A DNA stretch of 64,000 bases, from contig JAQFVV010006199.1 in the NCBI GenBank assembly GCA_028023455.1, forward strand, positions 2,788,001-2,852,000, read 5' to 3'. Source of the stretch: Epiperipatus broadwayi. Taxonomy: Eukaryota > Onychophora > Udeonychophora > Euonychophora > Peripatidae. Below, in pieces: positions 20,741-32,999 of this stretch (the first letter of the stretch is position 1; every line of letters begins with the position of its first letter). A program made the translations under genes and the position numbers. Below the pieces are notes generated by a model, which saw only the letters and a list, made by a program, of their open reading frames with translations, ran no database searches and was not told the origin of the DNA.

Positions 20741-23090
20741 TTAAAATAAAATTTTCAATAGAATTTGTAAAATAAAATCTTGTAAACTATTTCATCGACA
20801 GGAATTCATTTAAATTTTAAAAAATTCCTGGCCGATAAGGTAGTAAATAAATCTAAAAAAAGATTAGATAAATAAAATTTAAAATATAATTAAAAACTAA
20901 ATCAAAATTATGATAAAAATTAGACAATGGGAGAGTTAAGTATAAAAATGACAGCTTGTCCATGTTATCCAGTTGCTCAAGAATTGCTCGGCAGTTGTTG
21001 CTCAGTTTTTACAGTAGTTCATCAATTCATTCATCATTGATGAGAGCATAGTCAATGAGATATTCAGTGAGCCAGTTATTATTTGCCATGGAAAATAAAA
21101 ATGTAGAAGCTGTGAAGCAGCAGCATGCGTTATTACATAGCTTTAGGAGTGTTTGTCTGGGCTTCATGCCCAGGGTCCTCAACTCTATCAACTTCTCTCA
21201 CCTGGGATCAATGCCCTGACCAATGTATAGATGCTGACAAATATTCTCTTCCATTGTCCATCAGAAGCATGGAAAGAAACCCATGAAGCCATCACTAGAG
21301 AATAAAAGGCCAACCATTCGGAAAATCAAAACCAAAGGAAATGGGTCAACTGCAGAAACATCATATCATCTCACCATAATGAAAAACCTAGGTAAATATA
21401 ACTTTTCAATTGTAAATTAAATCTCTAGACATTCTTAAAAGAAATGAACTATAAATGAAGGACTCATTAGTGATACTGTATTACTATATATTTATTTTCT
21501 TTGTTTAATTATACTATTATATTTATTTATGTGTGCATATGAATAAAGTGTTTATTTAAATGTTGCTTGGTCTATATTCTCCCTTTTAATTGTGTCACCA
21601 GGAGTTTAAGATTATGAATATTTCCATGTATTAGTTAGTATTGTGCTAGGTCCCCTGATCAAGATGTTTGAATTAGCCTGGGTATATTTCAAGTGCTGGG
21701 TTCATATACCTGTCATCCAGGCATGCTGGCTATATATAACCTATATGGTCAGATGGTACCTAAGACTTGTTCTCAAAACAAATAAAGTGCTTTAGATGGC
21801 GGGTGTTGTCCCAGAAGTATGGAAGGGTACTATGGTTAGGAAAGATGGTTGGGATGTGCATTTGTGTAGTCTCGATCTGGCTATAAGTATCATTGATGGT
21901 TAATCTATCAATGATATTCTTTCTAACCCTCAGCTTGAATGTGTTATCCAGTGCCAGAGGCATTAAATAAGTATGAAAATAAATAATAATAAAACCAGTT
22001 ATATAAGCAAATAATAAAGTGTTAATAAATAATAATGTATAATAAATGTAATAAAGATAGCAAATAGTATCAATAGTTATTTTCATACCAGATCACAATA
22101 TAAAACTGCTTATAATTCCTTTTATTTAAATGCAACAGAATTAAGAAAAATAAAATATTGTTGATTTTAATTTATTTCTGAAGAAGAAATAATGTATACT
22201 TTATTGATAGAAGTGCATGCAGTTTATTAATTATAGTTGAATAGAATGTTTTAAAAGATGAAATATAGTTATATATATATATATTCACATTATATAATAA
22301 TATTGATTATAAGGCAGACTTTTATCATGTGATGTTACAATTATTGTTAGTCATATCGATTTATATGAAATGATAGACGAATTTATCAGTGGATTTATTT
22401 ATATTTTTGTCATAGACAATTAGTGTGCCCTGTAGTATGAGCCATAATGAAATATTTGAAATAATGAATTTATAAATGTTGTAGTATTTAAAAAACATTA
22501 TTTATTAAAATTTTGCCACATGCGTAACCCAGTTACATATGCATATGAAGATGCTTTTAAGATGTTATTTTATATAAATGGTTTGAATGCTTAATGAAGA
22601 TCTTTGAGAATTTTTTTATGCTTTTAATTTCATTAAATAGATGTTGGCTGATGATATGATCCTATTACTTCTTAGTAATTTTATTAATTAATGGTGTTTT
22701 ATCTTGGTATATTTAAACTTCATTATTCTGTACAGGCGATATAGTCAAAATTTTATGACCTTTAGTTCTTGATTATTAGATTAAGAAAATGTAAAATTAT
22801 GATCATGAAATTAGTTCAATATTCAGGAAATTTGTAAAATTTTGAAATAAAATTCATTTCCAAACAGTGTATCCAAATTTAGAAACATATACATGTGTAT
22901 TTAAGTTTAGAATAATGTGTGATGTGCTCATAACATCATTAGTGTTACATTAGGGTTAAAAAATAGTAATCATTATAATAAAGTAACTTATCAATTTGAA
23001 ATTGGTTTGATTATTTTAATTAGATATTATTAAGATCTGACAATTAGACTTAGAAAGTGAATTATTTAAAAAAATAATATATAAGCAATA
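20741..23090. other. Intron 1 sequence, nothing firm
   Basis: A somewhat GC-richer stretch at 20940-21380 and another at 21590-21970 look like old repeat sequence, but no frames or repeat partners were found in the window. Confidence 0.4.
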
Positions 23091-23202
23091 TAGAATGAGA
23101 AGTCCAACTCATTCAAAACTAGGACTACTCCATATCTATAAATACAATTTATCCAAACTTCAAACACTTTTTAGCAAAACTTTATTTGTACATACACCTA
23201 CA

Positions 23203-23229
23203 TTTCGACTGACCTGCAGTCTTCTTCAG
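23203..23229 (-). ncRNA. Degenerate hammerhead core, minus arm
   Basis: CTGAAGA, an extra A, stem GACTG with loop CAGGT and CAGTC, then GAAA. Helix III and the cleavage site are not evident. Paired with the plus-arm copy at 23252-23278. Confidence 0.5.
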
Positions 23230-23251
23230 AGTAAGGTTATTCTGATCTTCT

Positions 23252-23278
23252 CTGAAGAAGACAGCAGGTCAGTCGAAA
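23252..23278 (+). ncRNA. Degenerate hammerhead core, plus arm
   Basis: CTGAAGA, extra A, stem GACAG with CAGTC (one A-A mismatch), then GAAA at 23275-23278. The mismatch relative to the minus arm suggests drift after inversion. Confidence 0.5.
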
Positions 23279-23409
23279 CGTAGGTGTATGTACAAATTAA
23301 GTTTTGCTAAAAAGTGTTTGAAGTTTGGATAAATTGTATTTATATGATATTACGGCAACATAAAGAAAAGTGTGATTTTGGTACTCCATATCTACCTAAA
23401 GTCTGGTTT

Positions 23410-24010
23410 CACTATACATTAATAATACAATTGTTGTATGCCCACCTGGTAAAGCAATATTACAAACATTTTGGTTACCTATTAACAATGTATTCTCTTC
23501 AATTAAATTCACAACAGAATCGGAACAAGAACAAAAAATGGCACTGTTAGATATTCTTGTGACAAACTACAGTTTACAGAAAACATGCACTTACAAAAAA
23601 ATACATAACATAAACTTCCAATCATGCCAGAAACACAAAACATGAAATTATACTATGACCTATGGAACAGAGCAGAAGAAATTTGTTCAGAAACCAGTAA
23701 CTTGGAAAAAGAAATGATCTACATAGAATAAACTCTCGTGAAGAATGGTTACCCACCAGCTGTCATTAAGAATATTTTAAATAAACAACAAAAAAGAAAC
23801 AAAAGTAAAAACAATTATTGGTATTACAGTGTACATAACAGAAATAGTAGAGAAACTAAAGAAAATCTGCAATCAATTTAACATCAGAACAGATTTCCAA
23901 AGCCAAACCACACTATGAGGAATTCTAACATAAACTTGAAATGCTGAAAAACAAAAATATTCCAGTGGGAAAAGATAAAAACATTAGATATAGAAAAAGA
24001 AAATTTAAAG
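23410..24010 (+). pseudogene. Penelope-like retroelement, C-terminal reverse transcriptase/linker remnant
   Basis: In shifting plus-strand frames the segments read EQEQKMALLDILVTN (the FLDVLI-like stretch after the RT palm), then TCTYKK (YRKPT-like), NGYPPAVIKNIL (the NGYP motif before the linker), and EKLKKICNQFNIRTDF with GIL (the region before the GIY-YIG endonuclease). Their order and spacing fit Penelope-like elements. Stops and frameshifts interrupt all parts and the GIY-YIG domain itself was not recognised. It sits immediately downstream of the inverted repeat with hammerhead-like boxes, as expected for the pseudo-LTR of such an element. Confidence 0.7.
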
Positions 24011-24094
24011 AAGTTGCTCACATTATAATAGCAAATAACCTCAGAAGTCAATTATGACAAAAAACAATGTCTGGAAGCACTAATCACCTCATGT

Positions 24095-24200
24095 CTTTGA
24101 CAGAATGGTTCAGTTGGTTAGAGCATCACCTTAAAATTCAATTCCAAGAATCTAAAGATCAGGTTTGATTCCCATGCTAGTACTACCATTGATCAGGCCA
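24095..24200 (+). repeat. tRNA-derived SINE-like sequence
   Basis: An A-box-like TGGTTCAGTTGG (24106-24117) and a B-box GGTTTGATTCC (24162-24172) are spaced as in a tRNA promoter. The acceptor stem does not pair well and no anticodon stem can be drawn, so it is not a functional tRNA. It abuts the end of the Penelope-like remnant. Confidence 0.65.
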
Positions 24201-24599
24201 GAAATACTTGAAGAAGTAAGAAGAATAATACCACTCAAAAAATTGCGTATAACTAATCTGTGTAATAGTTAAATGTAATGGACAAATTTAAATAAAATTT
24301 AAATTTTTTTCTAAAGACATTCAATATTTAATGTTGGATGATGGAAACAGTTCAAAATATAAGTACAACTAAAATAGCTTTATCATAAGTCTTCAGACAA
24401 ACAATAAGTAATATCTTTGTGAATCTGTAAAAAAATAATAGATTTTTGTATATGAATTTGGAGTGTACTATATTTGAATAGTCAATCAATAATGGAATTG
24501 CTATATAACTTGTATATAATGAATCTATTGTTATATTAGTTAAACTAATATTCTCTTTTATATGTTTTCTAGTAGTGATTTTATTCAATATGTAGATTA

Positions 24600-27500
24600 A
24601 AGAGTTTCATAATTTCCTAACTTATGTTGGAAATAATTTGGAAGATGTAATAGTTCTGGGTCAAAAAGAGAAGATGCATGAAGAACAATTTGGAGAAAAC
24701 AAACATGACAATAGTTTAGCATTTACTTATAGTTTTGATAAATAATGTTATTTTAGTATTATTTTATAAAATATATTACTTAAATCAAAACAAAAGGTAT
24801 ATTTTACAGGAAACTGAGGTTTAAATTCATCCTAAATCATCTTACATGTTCTGTTATAACTAACTGTCAAAAAGCATTAGATAATTTTTCCTCCAGTTTT
24901 GCAATCACACAGCAAACCAGCCAATAGATATTGAAAATAAGCTTCATGACGCATTTTATTTTTCTGATCAAAACATAAATCAACAAATCATGAAGTTAAG
25001 CAGAAAAAAAAATGCAAACTCAATTTCAAAAAATAAATTTAAATAAAGATAGCTGAAAATATTTTTTCTAGTGAATTTAAGATATTGGATTTAGTTAAGA
25101 AAAAAAATATTTTAAATATTTATTGAAAATATATTTTAATCAGCTTTTAAAAACAAAACTCTTCAGTAGTGATTTTAAGCCTTATAAAGCATTTCCCTAG
25201 AAACCAAACTATTCCATTAAAAAAAAGTTATCTGAATTAATTTCTTGATAAATATTTTATATATTAGTTTTTAGTTTTTTTAATTGAATTAGTATATTTT
25301 TACTTTTTTATTTATTTAATATGTGAATTAATGTTTTCAATATATATAAATAATGTGAATTCATATAATAAATAAACAATAACAAATAAAGATATAAATA
25401 AATGTATTAAGAAAACTAATTTATATAATAAAACCAATGTCTCTAAAACATATAGAAATTGATCAGATGTCTGTATTACATAATTATACAACCAAGTTGG
25501 CTTGGGGTCAAAAACTTAATTTTTTTAAAATTTTTAATCTATTAGCTTGAATAGCATAAAGAAATAAAAATGGCTACTAAACACATCCTAACTCCTTATT
25601 AATAAAGCTAAAAACCAAAAACCAAGCTGGAGATAAAAATTTAACTTCAAATAGTATTTGCTTTACTAATGGATGGCTTAATTATTAATTTAAAAGTAAT
25701 TCTATTTATTGAATTTTTTTCTGTTTTACTTCATCCATATAAATATTTCACACACTCTCTCTTATATATTAATAAAAAATATGTGTTTTAAAATGTCTTT
25801 TACTTGGTTAACTGTTTTATATTTCTTACTGATTGAAAAAAGTTAAACAAAACTCTCATGACATTTTCATTTGACTTTTATAGAATAATATACATTTTTG
25901 TTTCTTATTCAATAAAACATATAAAATGAGAACAACCAAGTATTCATACATTGAATATAAAGGGGGATTGCCCAATGCCTTAGGATCTATATTGACACAT
26001 GCTTCAAGAGAACTATTGTCCTTCAAAGCAGCATACATTTTTAATGACCAGTCGTTCTTTAAAAATTACTGTAACTATTTTATGCCAACATAAAATATTT
26101 AAAATATCATTCATTCAAAGACTACTTACCTCACAACTAAACATATCTGCACTACATAAACATGCATGTAAATAAATGAAAATCCAAATCATTTTCAAAT
26201 TCTCAAAATAATTTCTGAGCAAATCTTAAAACAATTATGAAGCAAATAGTATCATTATTCCATTCATTCCATTAGGCATATCAACTTTTTGGCATTTTCT
26301 AAATTTAATATAATGCTGATGAAAATAAATGATTGTCTTATCTATATAATTTAAATGCAAATGGTACTACTAATGCACACATATATAAATAATTAGTATG
26401 TTGGTTTAAGTTTAATTTTACCTCAATAGTATTTTAAAATATATTCATCATTAAGTCTGAAACCTATTTATTAAAAGAATATCTAGTTAACATTATGTAT
26501 TTACATTTTAAAGTCAATACTATCTGATATTTCAATTATATCAATACCCATAAGGAATATTTATTAATATTTTATTGCATGTAATATAAAAATGGCTTTA
26601 AGCAGCTAATAAAATGTTTACTCTTTAAAAGTTTTAAAAATGTGAATAGATTATAAATATATAATTTTCATATTGTATATTTTAGAATTAAATTCAAAAT
26701 TACAATATATGTTTACATGTAAATTTTATATATAATGTAATAAAATAATAAACAATAGATTAAATTATATAGACACACTTTTGTTACAAAAGAATAATAA
26801 CTATTGTATTCAGTTTACTCATCAAGAACAACAAATATTGACCATAATTTGGATGCAGTTAAAATCATAGAAATGAATCAGCTGTATTATGAATAATGAT
26901 CTTTATATGCTACTTTTCTAAATCTTTATTAGCTAAAAGGAATATCAATAAAATGCTCTCTATTTTCTAAGGAATTAAACTTTTATCGAAGACATACATA
27001 TAAAACTATATTGAAGCAGGCTTCTTTTTAAAATGGAATTTTAAATATCTTCTCATGGATTTGACCTCTTAGGGTTTTTTTTTTTTATTTTAAAGAAAAA
27101 TAAGATTTTAATGCTTAGAAACAAGCATACGAATTTCTTTAAAGTGAAAACTTTCTTTAGAATTAAATTTAATATTTAAAAATTAAAGTTACTTTATTAT
27201 TTTTAAAATTATTTTCTCACAGGAATAAAGTTCTATTCATAGAAATAATTATTGCTCAAATTACATTTGAAAATAAAGACTTTTTATAACAAAAGTGTCT
27301 GCAAAATTTACTTCGAGATGCATTTTTAAATGCTTTATCATTTTGGCATTTATTTCTCATGGCACTCCATGTCAATTTAAATAATTTTGACAGAAATTTT
27401 TGATACTCTAAAATCATTCGTAGACTTAATATTTTAAAAAGCAATTTATGCAATTTGACATTAATATAACAAAAAATATATTAATATTAAAATATCAAAA

Positions 27501-27600
27501 ATGTATAAACTCTCTTTCAACAATTTTAATTTATTAAAACATAATAGCAATATTGAAAATTATACTTGAAACTAAAATAATAAGTATAAAACTTTTACAA
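24600..27600. other. Intron 1 sequence, AT-rich, nothing recognised
   Basis: Only short chance frames occur. No repeat pair, RNA gene or element protein was seen. Confidence 0.5.
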
Positions 27601-27640
27601 GAAGTATAATAACTACTCTTTCTTATTGCATTGTCAAATG

Positions 27641-27799
27641 TATACCATATAATACTAAATTGTCCAAACACTTTAATACTGTTCCACAATGCTTTATTTA
27701 CCATTCTTTTCAAAACTATAAATTGTAAGAAAAGAGTGGTAAATAAAGCATTGTGTAACAGTATTAAAGTGTTTGGTCAATTTAGTATTATATGGTATA
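27641..27799. repeat. Fold-back element (MITE-like), arms about 70 bp
   Basis: TATACCATATAATACTAAAT at 27641 returns inverted at 27799, and the inner arms (CAAACACTTTAATACTGTT and CAATGCTTTATTTACCA) match almost exactly around a centre of about 20 bases. No coding content. Confidence 0.8.
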
Positions 27800-29774
27800 A
27801 AACTTTTATCTTCGTATCCCACATTTTTCAAGCAAAAAAATAATTCAGGAGATGCTAGAAAAATAGTGAATTTAATAGTACAAGACAGTATCTAGTTACT
27901 TATATGCATTTAGGTGCTGAAATTACTTACTTTTACAAATTTCAAAAAATCAATTGATATCAAAACTGGGCTTCTATCTTTCAATGAAAGATAAATAGAT
28001 GATGGCTGATTAGATTTATCTTTTTTTTTTTTTAAAAAAACATAATTTTTATAATTACATTTCAATAAAATTATATTTTTCACTTATATTAAATTTTTGA
28101 ATTTTAATTAAAGAAAATTATTTATTGCTTTAAGTAAAATTTATTATATTTTGTATATGAGGTGCTCACACACATTTCCACACAATTAAAAAAAATGTAT
28201 GAAAAACAATTAATTACTATGTAATTAATATATATGTTCTTGCAAGTGGATAAAGTTTTTTCTATACAAAATTATTATAAAATTACAGTCTTTGATAAAT
28301 AAATTATTCTTTAAACTGAATTATTCCTCATAAATTTCTATTTAATTATTACTGTCTTGTAAATGAATACTTAGTTTTCCATCATTAAAGATGCTAAAAA
28401 ATATCAAACTATCTAAATAGTTCATTCCTCTCTCTTTCTCTGCCAATTTTCTATTTCACAGCTTTATTTTACTTGATCGACTGAATTAAAAAAAAAAAAC
28501 AAAAACATTATTATTATTTATGTTATATATATATATTGTGATGATCGCACATACTGCGATCACACTATTTATGTGTTTTAAAATACTAGCAAAAGAATTT
28601 AAAACTTATGAAGAAGAAATGTTTTAATTAATAAGAGAGAGGGAAATAGAATCGAAAAGATTCTTATCTTTTACCCTCCAAAGTCAAGATTTTGATAAAT
28701 AAAAAATAATTAAAGTTAGAAATATTGAAATTGTATATTAATAAAATTAATAGTGATAAAGAAATAGAAATGAAATACAAACTAAAATATGATTTAGAAG
28801 AAAGGGTAAAGTTGAAAGCCTTAAACAGAGCAAAAAATAGAAATTTAAAACATGGCCAAAAGATAAGGATCTGGGTTATAAAAGTACACATTTGATGATA
28901 AACGAAATGTGTGTATGGAGTATGTATGACGTATGATAAAGACAGCAGTAATTAATGCTTATAAAAATGGGAAAAAAACATTTTATTAAAAATCTTTTTA
29001 ATTAAAAAGAGAAAAAAAAAGATAAGAAATAAATGTACAGAGTGCTACGAAATTATGTAAAAGTAAATTATAGAAATGGCCGAAGGCGTAATAAGAAAAG
29101 GAAAGGTGTGAATAAAAGCTAAAAACAAAGGATCAAAAGAATAAAGGACTGTGGAATTTTTAAATTAAAAATGATTAGTAGAGTTGGAGACTTCTTGTTG
29201 AGACGTTGGTGAAAACACTGCTCCGATAATAAGCAGCCATAATTAACAAGATATGATTTCTAACATCGGGGACTCATCAAGAATGGCTGGCTAAGGGCCG
29301 TCGTGTTCGCTTGCTGATTCAAACTTCCTGTGCTCTAAAGGTTCCCGTCTACATGTAACAACTACCGATGTAGCGCCTGCCGGAGGGTTCATTTTGCCTT
29401 GTCCTTGATGTCCTAAATACGGAGGAGTTCCCACAACCAAAATCTAACCTAAGAGTGACCGTTCCCTGCTAAAGAAGAGGAGAAATTCCATATGGCAGTC
29501 AACAAAACTTCAAGTTACTTCAGAGATTCAATAAACCTAGGTAAAATATGTATACTACATTTTATACTTACATGTACACATACCTTTAACTTAGACAATG
29601 GCCAAATTCTTACTTTGAATGATACAGATATTCTTTAACTTTTTTATATATACATGGAGTGAGGATTATAAATGTACAATAATTTATAGGATCTTTTTAT
29701 TTTATTTTTACTCGTAGCATTATAGCAAATAATCTGTTTTATTGTGTGTAAATGATTTAAAGTATTTCTTTTAT

Positions 29775-30010
29775 TTAATATTTAAGAATTAGATAAATGC
29801 TTGGCTTGAGTTAATATTTTGAAACTAATGTCCTAGCTCCTCACTGATAAGAGCCATAGCTCGAAAGCTTCAGGTATTTTTTCTTGTAGCATTTATCATA
29901 AAAAATAAAATAAATAAGCTTGTTTAGAGCTATTAGCAGGCTCTTTATATATTACATATTGGTAATACAAGCTATATAGGTCATGTGAAATATGACTGAT
30001 TTTTACTAAT
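29775..30010 (+). mobile_element. Diverged retrozyme-like monomer inserted in the 5' LTR
   Basis: Absent from the 3' LTR, where TTTCTTTTATT continues directly into GTTTAATTTATT. The insert follows the order of the array A unit: AATGCTTGGCTT, then the hammerhead region, then AGCATTTATCA, AAGCTTG, and GTCATGTGA before GACT. It is much shorter than 424 bp and well diverged, so it is a second subfamily. The reading as insertion rather than loss from the 3' LTR is favoured because the insert is a recognisable mobile unit. Confidence 0.7.
29836..29880 (+). ncRNA. Diverged hammerhead motif in the LTR insert
   Basis: CTGATAA (29844-29850, consensus CTGANGA, one core change), helix II GAGC with loop CATA and GCTC, then GAAA (29863-29866). 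Helix II is fully paired yet differs in sequence from that of arrays A and B. Helix III and the cleavage site are degenerate, so this copy should be inactive. Confidence 0.65.
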
Positions 30011-30803
30011 GTTTAATTTATTGTATTAAATATCTTTTATTGATTTAAATCTGTTTCATCTCGTTCTTTGCCACTCCAAAGAGTAATATAGTCGTAGGGT
30101 TTGGGAAATAACACATGAAGCTAGTGGTGCAGTATTTTGATTCCAATAAAATTTATAAAATATCCAAGTGCTGTAACTCTGTAAATCTTACAGCAGTTGA
30201 GAGACAGTTGATCGGGAAAAATAACCTGGGGCTATACCCGTATAGTTACAGGTTCGGTCAAGTACGGATATAGATTCGTTTATGTCTGTATGTTCTCTCT
30301 GCCTGTGGTAGCAGAAAATGGACGATCTTAAATTTTAAGAATTCCCGATCATCGTGTTTCCGTTACATTTTGGGAGCCAGTTCCGGGATTTCTATTGTTG
30401 TGAATTAGTGATCATGTGTTGAATTAATTTTATAAGATAACGTAAATACTTTCTAAAATAAAATAAAAAAGTGTTTTCAAAATATATGTAATCAGCATCG
30501 TAAGTTGGAGTGGTGAGAAGCGAAGACGAAGGGGATAAATTTTTCATTTTAAAATACTTTATATATGTGTTTCAACATCAAATGTGTACAAAGGATAGAA
30601 AGAGGGAGGAATTTATTTTTTTATTAAGAAAGCTTTGAAATTCGTAGTAACGTATATAAAATAAGACAAGCGATTCTAATATAATTGCAACGAATAAATG
30701 GATTGTCTTGATCTAATTGCTGTAATGAAATATAAATTGTTTCAGTCAAAAGAAAAAAAGAGAAAGGGAGAATAAAACAGTTTCAGTAAGGTTTTAATTA
30801 TAA

Positions 30804-31262
30804 ATGATAAACAATAAAACAGCTGCGGATCTAAGTTAAGTGAAGAAATATATATGTCAGACTCTAGAATAATCGCATATATAAGCGAAGTTGAAAAGAT
30901 ATATGTGTGAGTTAATAATAGCGTATCTCAGTCAAGCTGAAAATAAAATATTATAAATGATAAATAATAAAATAGTCACGGAACTAAGTTAAGTGAAGAA
31001 ATATATATGTAGGACTCTAAAATAATCACATATATAAGCGAAGTTGAAGAGATATATATGTGTGATGTAATAATGATGTATCCCGGTTAAGCTGAAAATA
31101 AAATATTATAAATGATAAATAATGAAATAGTCGCGGATCTAAATTAAATGAAGAAATATATATGTCGGACTCTAGAATCGCATATATAAGCGAAATTGAA
31201 GAAATATAGGTGTGTGAGTTGATAAAAGGGTATATCAGTTAAGCTGAAAATAAAATATTGGT
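30804..31262 (+). repeat. Three tandem 152-bp units in the gag leader
   Basis: Units begin with AAATGATAAA at about 30804, 30954 and 31107, continue through GTGAAGAAATATATATGT, GACTCTA and CATATATAAGCGAA, and end AAGCTGAAAATAAAATATT. They lie between the primer-binding site and gag, where packaging or translation signals of LTR elements sit. Confidence 0.85.
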
Positions 31263-31750
31263 GGGATTTTATGGCTGTGATAAGAAAGCGATAAGTAAAG
31301 TACCAAGGTATAACATAGAATATTAAGAAATGGAAAAATAAATGTGTGGGTGAATTGGTGATAGCCTTAATAAAAATTGAGTAATAAATGAATACACTTA
31401 ACACTACCCTATAGCAGGAACTCGAATTCAGTTGAAATTATAGTTAAGGGTAATACATAAGAGCGTTATTAATTGAAGTATAGTGAGTCAGAGTTGGATA
31501 AGTAGGTAAAACATAGGACAGTCATCAAGGTGGGACAGGCAGGCAAACGAATCTAAGGCAGGGAGACAAGATGGTGAACCAGAGTGCGGATGTTTGGGTT
31601 GGCTAGCGGTCTAAATGCTAACTAACATATAACAAAGAAATTAAATAGCTAATCAAAGTAAAAAGCAAAGAGTCAGTAGAAAGAAATTTTCTTATATAAA
31701 TCTATCCAGAAGAGTTCAGTAAAATAATACTAATAAACACAGATCAAGGG

Positions 31751-32680
31751 TTGAATAAATTGATATCTATGCGTACAAGGTCCCAAGCTAAAATGGACCT
31801 TCAAGAAAAGGAAGTAAGAGAAGGGAATGAAGATAAGGAGATGGAAGTAAAAGATGAAACAAACTATAGTAATATAATGGATATGCTAAGGCAAATGAGG
31901 GTTGAGCAACAGCAACTCATGAAGGAATACATGGACAGAGAAGAGAGAAAGATGGAAGAATGGTGGGTAAAGATAGAAATAGACAACCAGAAAAGAATTG
32001 CTGAAGCCATGGAAGAAATTAGAAATAACTTCATCCAGCAATCAGAGACTAAGGACACAGGAAATAGATGTGACAGGGAAATTAAGTGGTATGAACAAAA
32101 GGGTATGGAGCCATATGTATATGATGAATTAGATAGGGCTGAGAGCATAGATAGAGAGTCAGCAGAGTTTGATCTGAGGGTAGACATAGGACGGGCAGAA
32201 AGGGGGATAAGAAAGTTAGAAAAAGAAGAGGAAGTTGAAGTGATAAGAGTAGAAGAGAATAGGATGCTGACAAGCATGCAGTGGGATATAAGCCAGATAG
32301 TCAAGGCAATAGAAAGGTTAGATGCAAAATTTAAAGAGAGGATCAGTAGGTCAGACAATAACAGTGCCAATACCGAAGTAAAGGGCAGAGGACCAAGAAC
32401 CACTGGAAAAAGTACAGATATAGGTTACGGAAATTGCATGGATTATCCCATTGGCTTCCACCAATTCCTAAAAATACAAGTTTTTGCTGGAAACCCTGGA
32501 GAAAGCCCTATGGCACACTTGGGAAGCCTCGAGCGGTATTTTAAGTTTAGCCGGATGAATGAGGAGACCAAGATAGTGGTCGCCTGCAGCCATTTGCAGG
32601 GCGAATGTCAACTCACTGTTCCAAAAACCCACCACATTTGCAGGGTATCACAAGCCTTTGAGGACCAGTTATTGAGGTGA
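31751..32680 (+). CDS. Gag polyprotein (N-terminal coiled coil and capsid) of the gag-only LTR element
   Basis: A 309-codon frame, the longest in the window. Residues about 20-120 are very rich in E, K, M and R and predicted coiled coil. Residues about 150-200 form a second charged helical stretch. Residues about 235-300 hold the capsid-like start: HQFLKIQVFAGNPGES, HLGSLERYF, IVVACSHLQGE. The stop at 32678 is followed in another frame by the rest of capsid (32697-32990), so one frameshift near 32660-32690 separates them. Related to the decayed gag at 9332-10720 by the shared SLxRYF and ACSHLxG segments. Whether the start is the ATG at 31751 or the next one (31769, MRTRSQ) cannot be told. Confidence 0.75.
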   Translation: MNKLISMRTRSQAKMDLQEKEVREGNEDKEMEVKDETNYSNIMDMLRQMRVEQQQLMKEYMDREERKMEEWWVKIEIDNQKRIAEAMEEIRNNFIQQSETKDTGNRCDREIKWYEQKGMEPYVYDELDRAESIDRESAEFDLRVDIGRAERGIRKLEKEEEVEVIRVEENRMLTSMQWDISQIVKAIERLDAKFKERISRSDNNSANTEVKGRGPRTTGKSTDIGYGNCMDYPIGFHQFLKIQVFAGNPGESPMAHLGSLERYFKFSRMNEETKIVVACSHLQGECQLTVPKTHHICRVSQAFEDQLLR

Positions 32681-32696
32681 GGAACTCCAAGAAGAT

Positions 32697-32990
32697 ATGC
32701 TGCATCAGATAACACAGGAGAAATGGAGACGGGGGGAATCGTTTACAACATTCTTTTGCCGTCAAGTAGCCAAGTTACGGATGATGACCACAAACCCATT
32801 ATCTGAGATGCAAATACTCCGGATAACTAGGCATGGGTTCCCAAAAGAGATAGAACAGACACTGATCAGTAAAGAGAGGAAGATGGTGGACCATATGGCT
32901 GAGTTGCTAAATGCATTGGATAATACCAGGGCTGACCAGAAGGAGGATGTATGTAAACCTAGATTGCCTCCAAAAAACCACTTACAATAA
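32697..32990 (+). pseudogene. Gag capsid continuation after a frameshift
   Basis: 97 codons containing ITQEKWRRGESFTTFFCRQV, then AKLRMMTTNPLSEMQILR and ITRHGFPKEIEQTL. This has the form of the gypsy-type capsid segment (Q-x-W-x-E-S-x-x-x-F, then GxPxxI). It is out of frame with the first gag frame. Confidence 0.65.
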
Positions 32991-32999
32991 AAAATGGAT

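Larger units (their letters stand above)
23130..23350. repeat. Inverted repeat with hammerhead-like boxes (Penelope-type pseudo-LTR)
   Basis: The arms at 23130-23230 and 23250-23350 are near-exact inverted copies, running from TTTATCCAAACTTCAAACAC through TGTACATACACCTAC to CTTCTTCAGAG, around a spacer of about 20 bases. Each arm holds CTGAAGA followed 16 bases later by GAAA. Between them GACTG-CAGGT-CAGTC forms a five-pair stem on the minus arm (one mismatch on the plus arm). This is the degenerate hammerhead signature known from terminal repeats of Penelope-like elements. One extra A lies between box and stem, so activity is doubtful. Confidence 0.7.
28537..30367 (+). repeat. 5' LTR (1,831 bp)
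   Basis: TG...CA ends. Its first 35 bases contain a small palindrome (GATCGCACATACTGCGATC). Longer than the 3' LTR because of the inserted copy at 29775-30010 and about 30 extra bases near 30220. Confidence 0.88.

Noticed and set aside
23314-23550. 78-codon frame as a separate gene
   Set aside because: It straddles the arm of the inverted repeat and the Penelope-like body, whose matching protein segments lie in other frames.
24095-24200. Functional tRNA gene
   Set aside because: A and B boxes are present, but acceptor and anticodon stems do not pair, so it is SINE-like.
28664-28891. 75-codon minus-strand frame, with a partner at 34324-34524
   Set aside because: Both lie at the same place in the two LTRs, so they are one repeat-derived frame and not a gene family.
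31864-32403. 179-codon frame on the minus strand
   Set aside because: It is the antisense shadow of the gag frame at 31751-32680; its S/L-rich wording mirrors the E/K/R-rich gag coiled coil.
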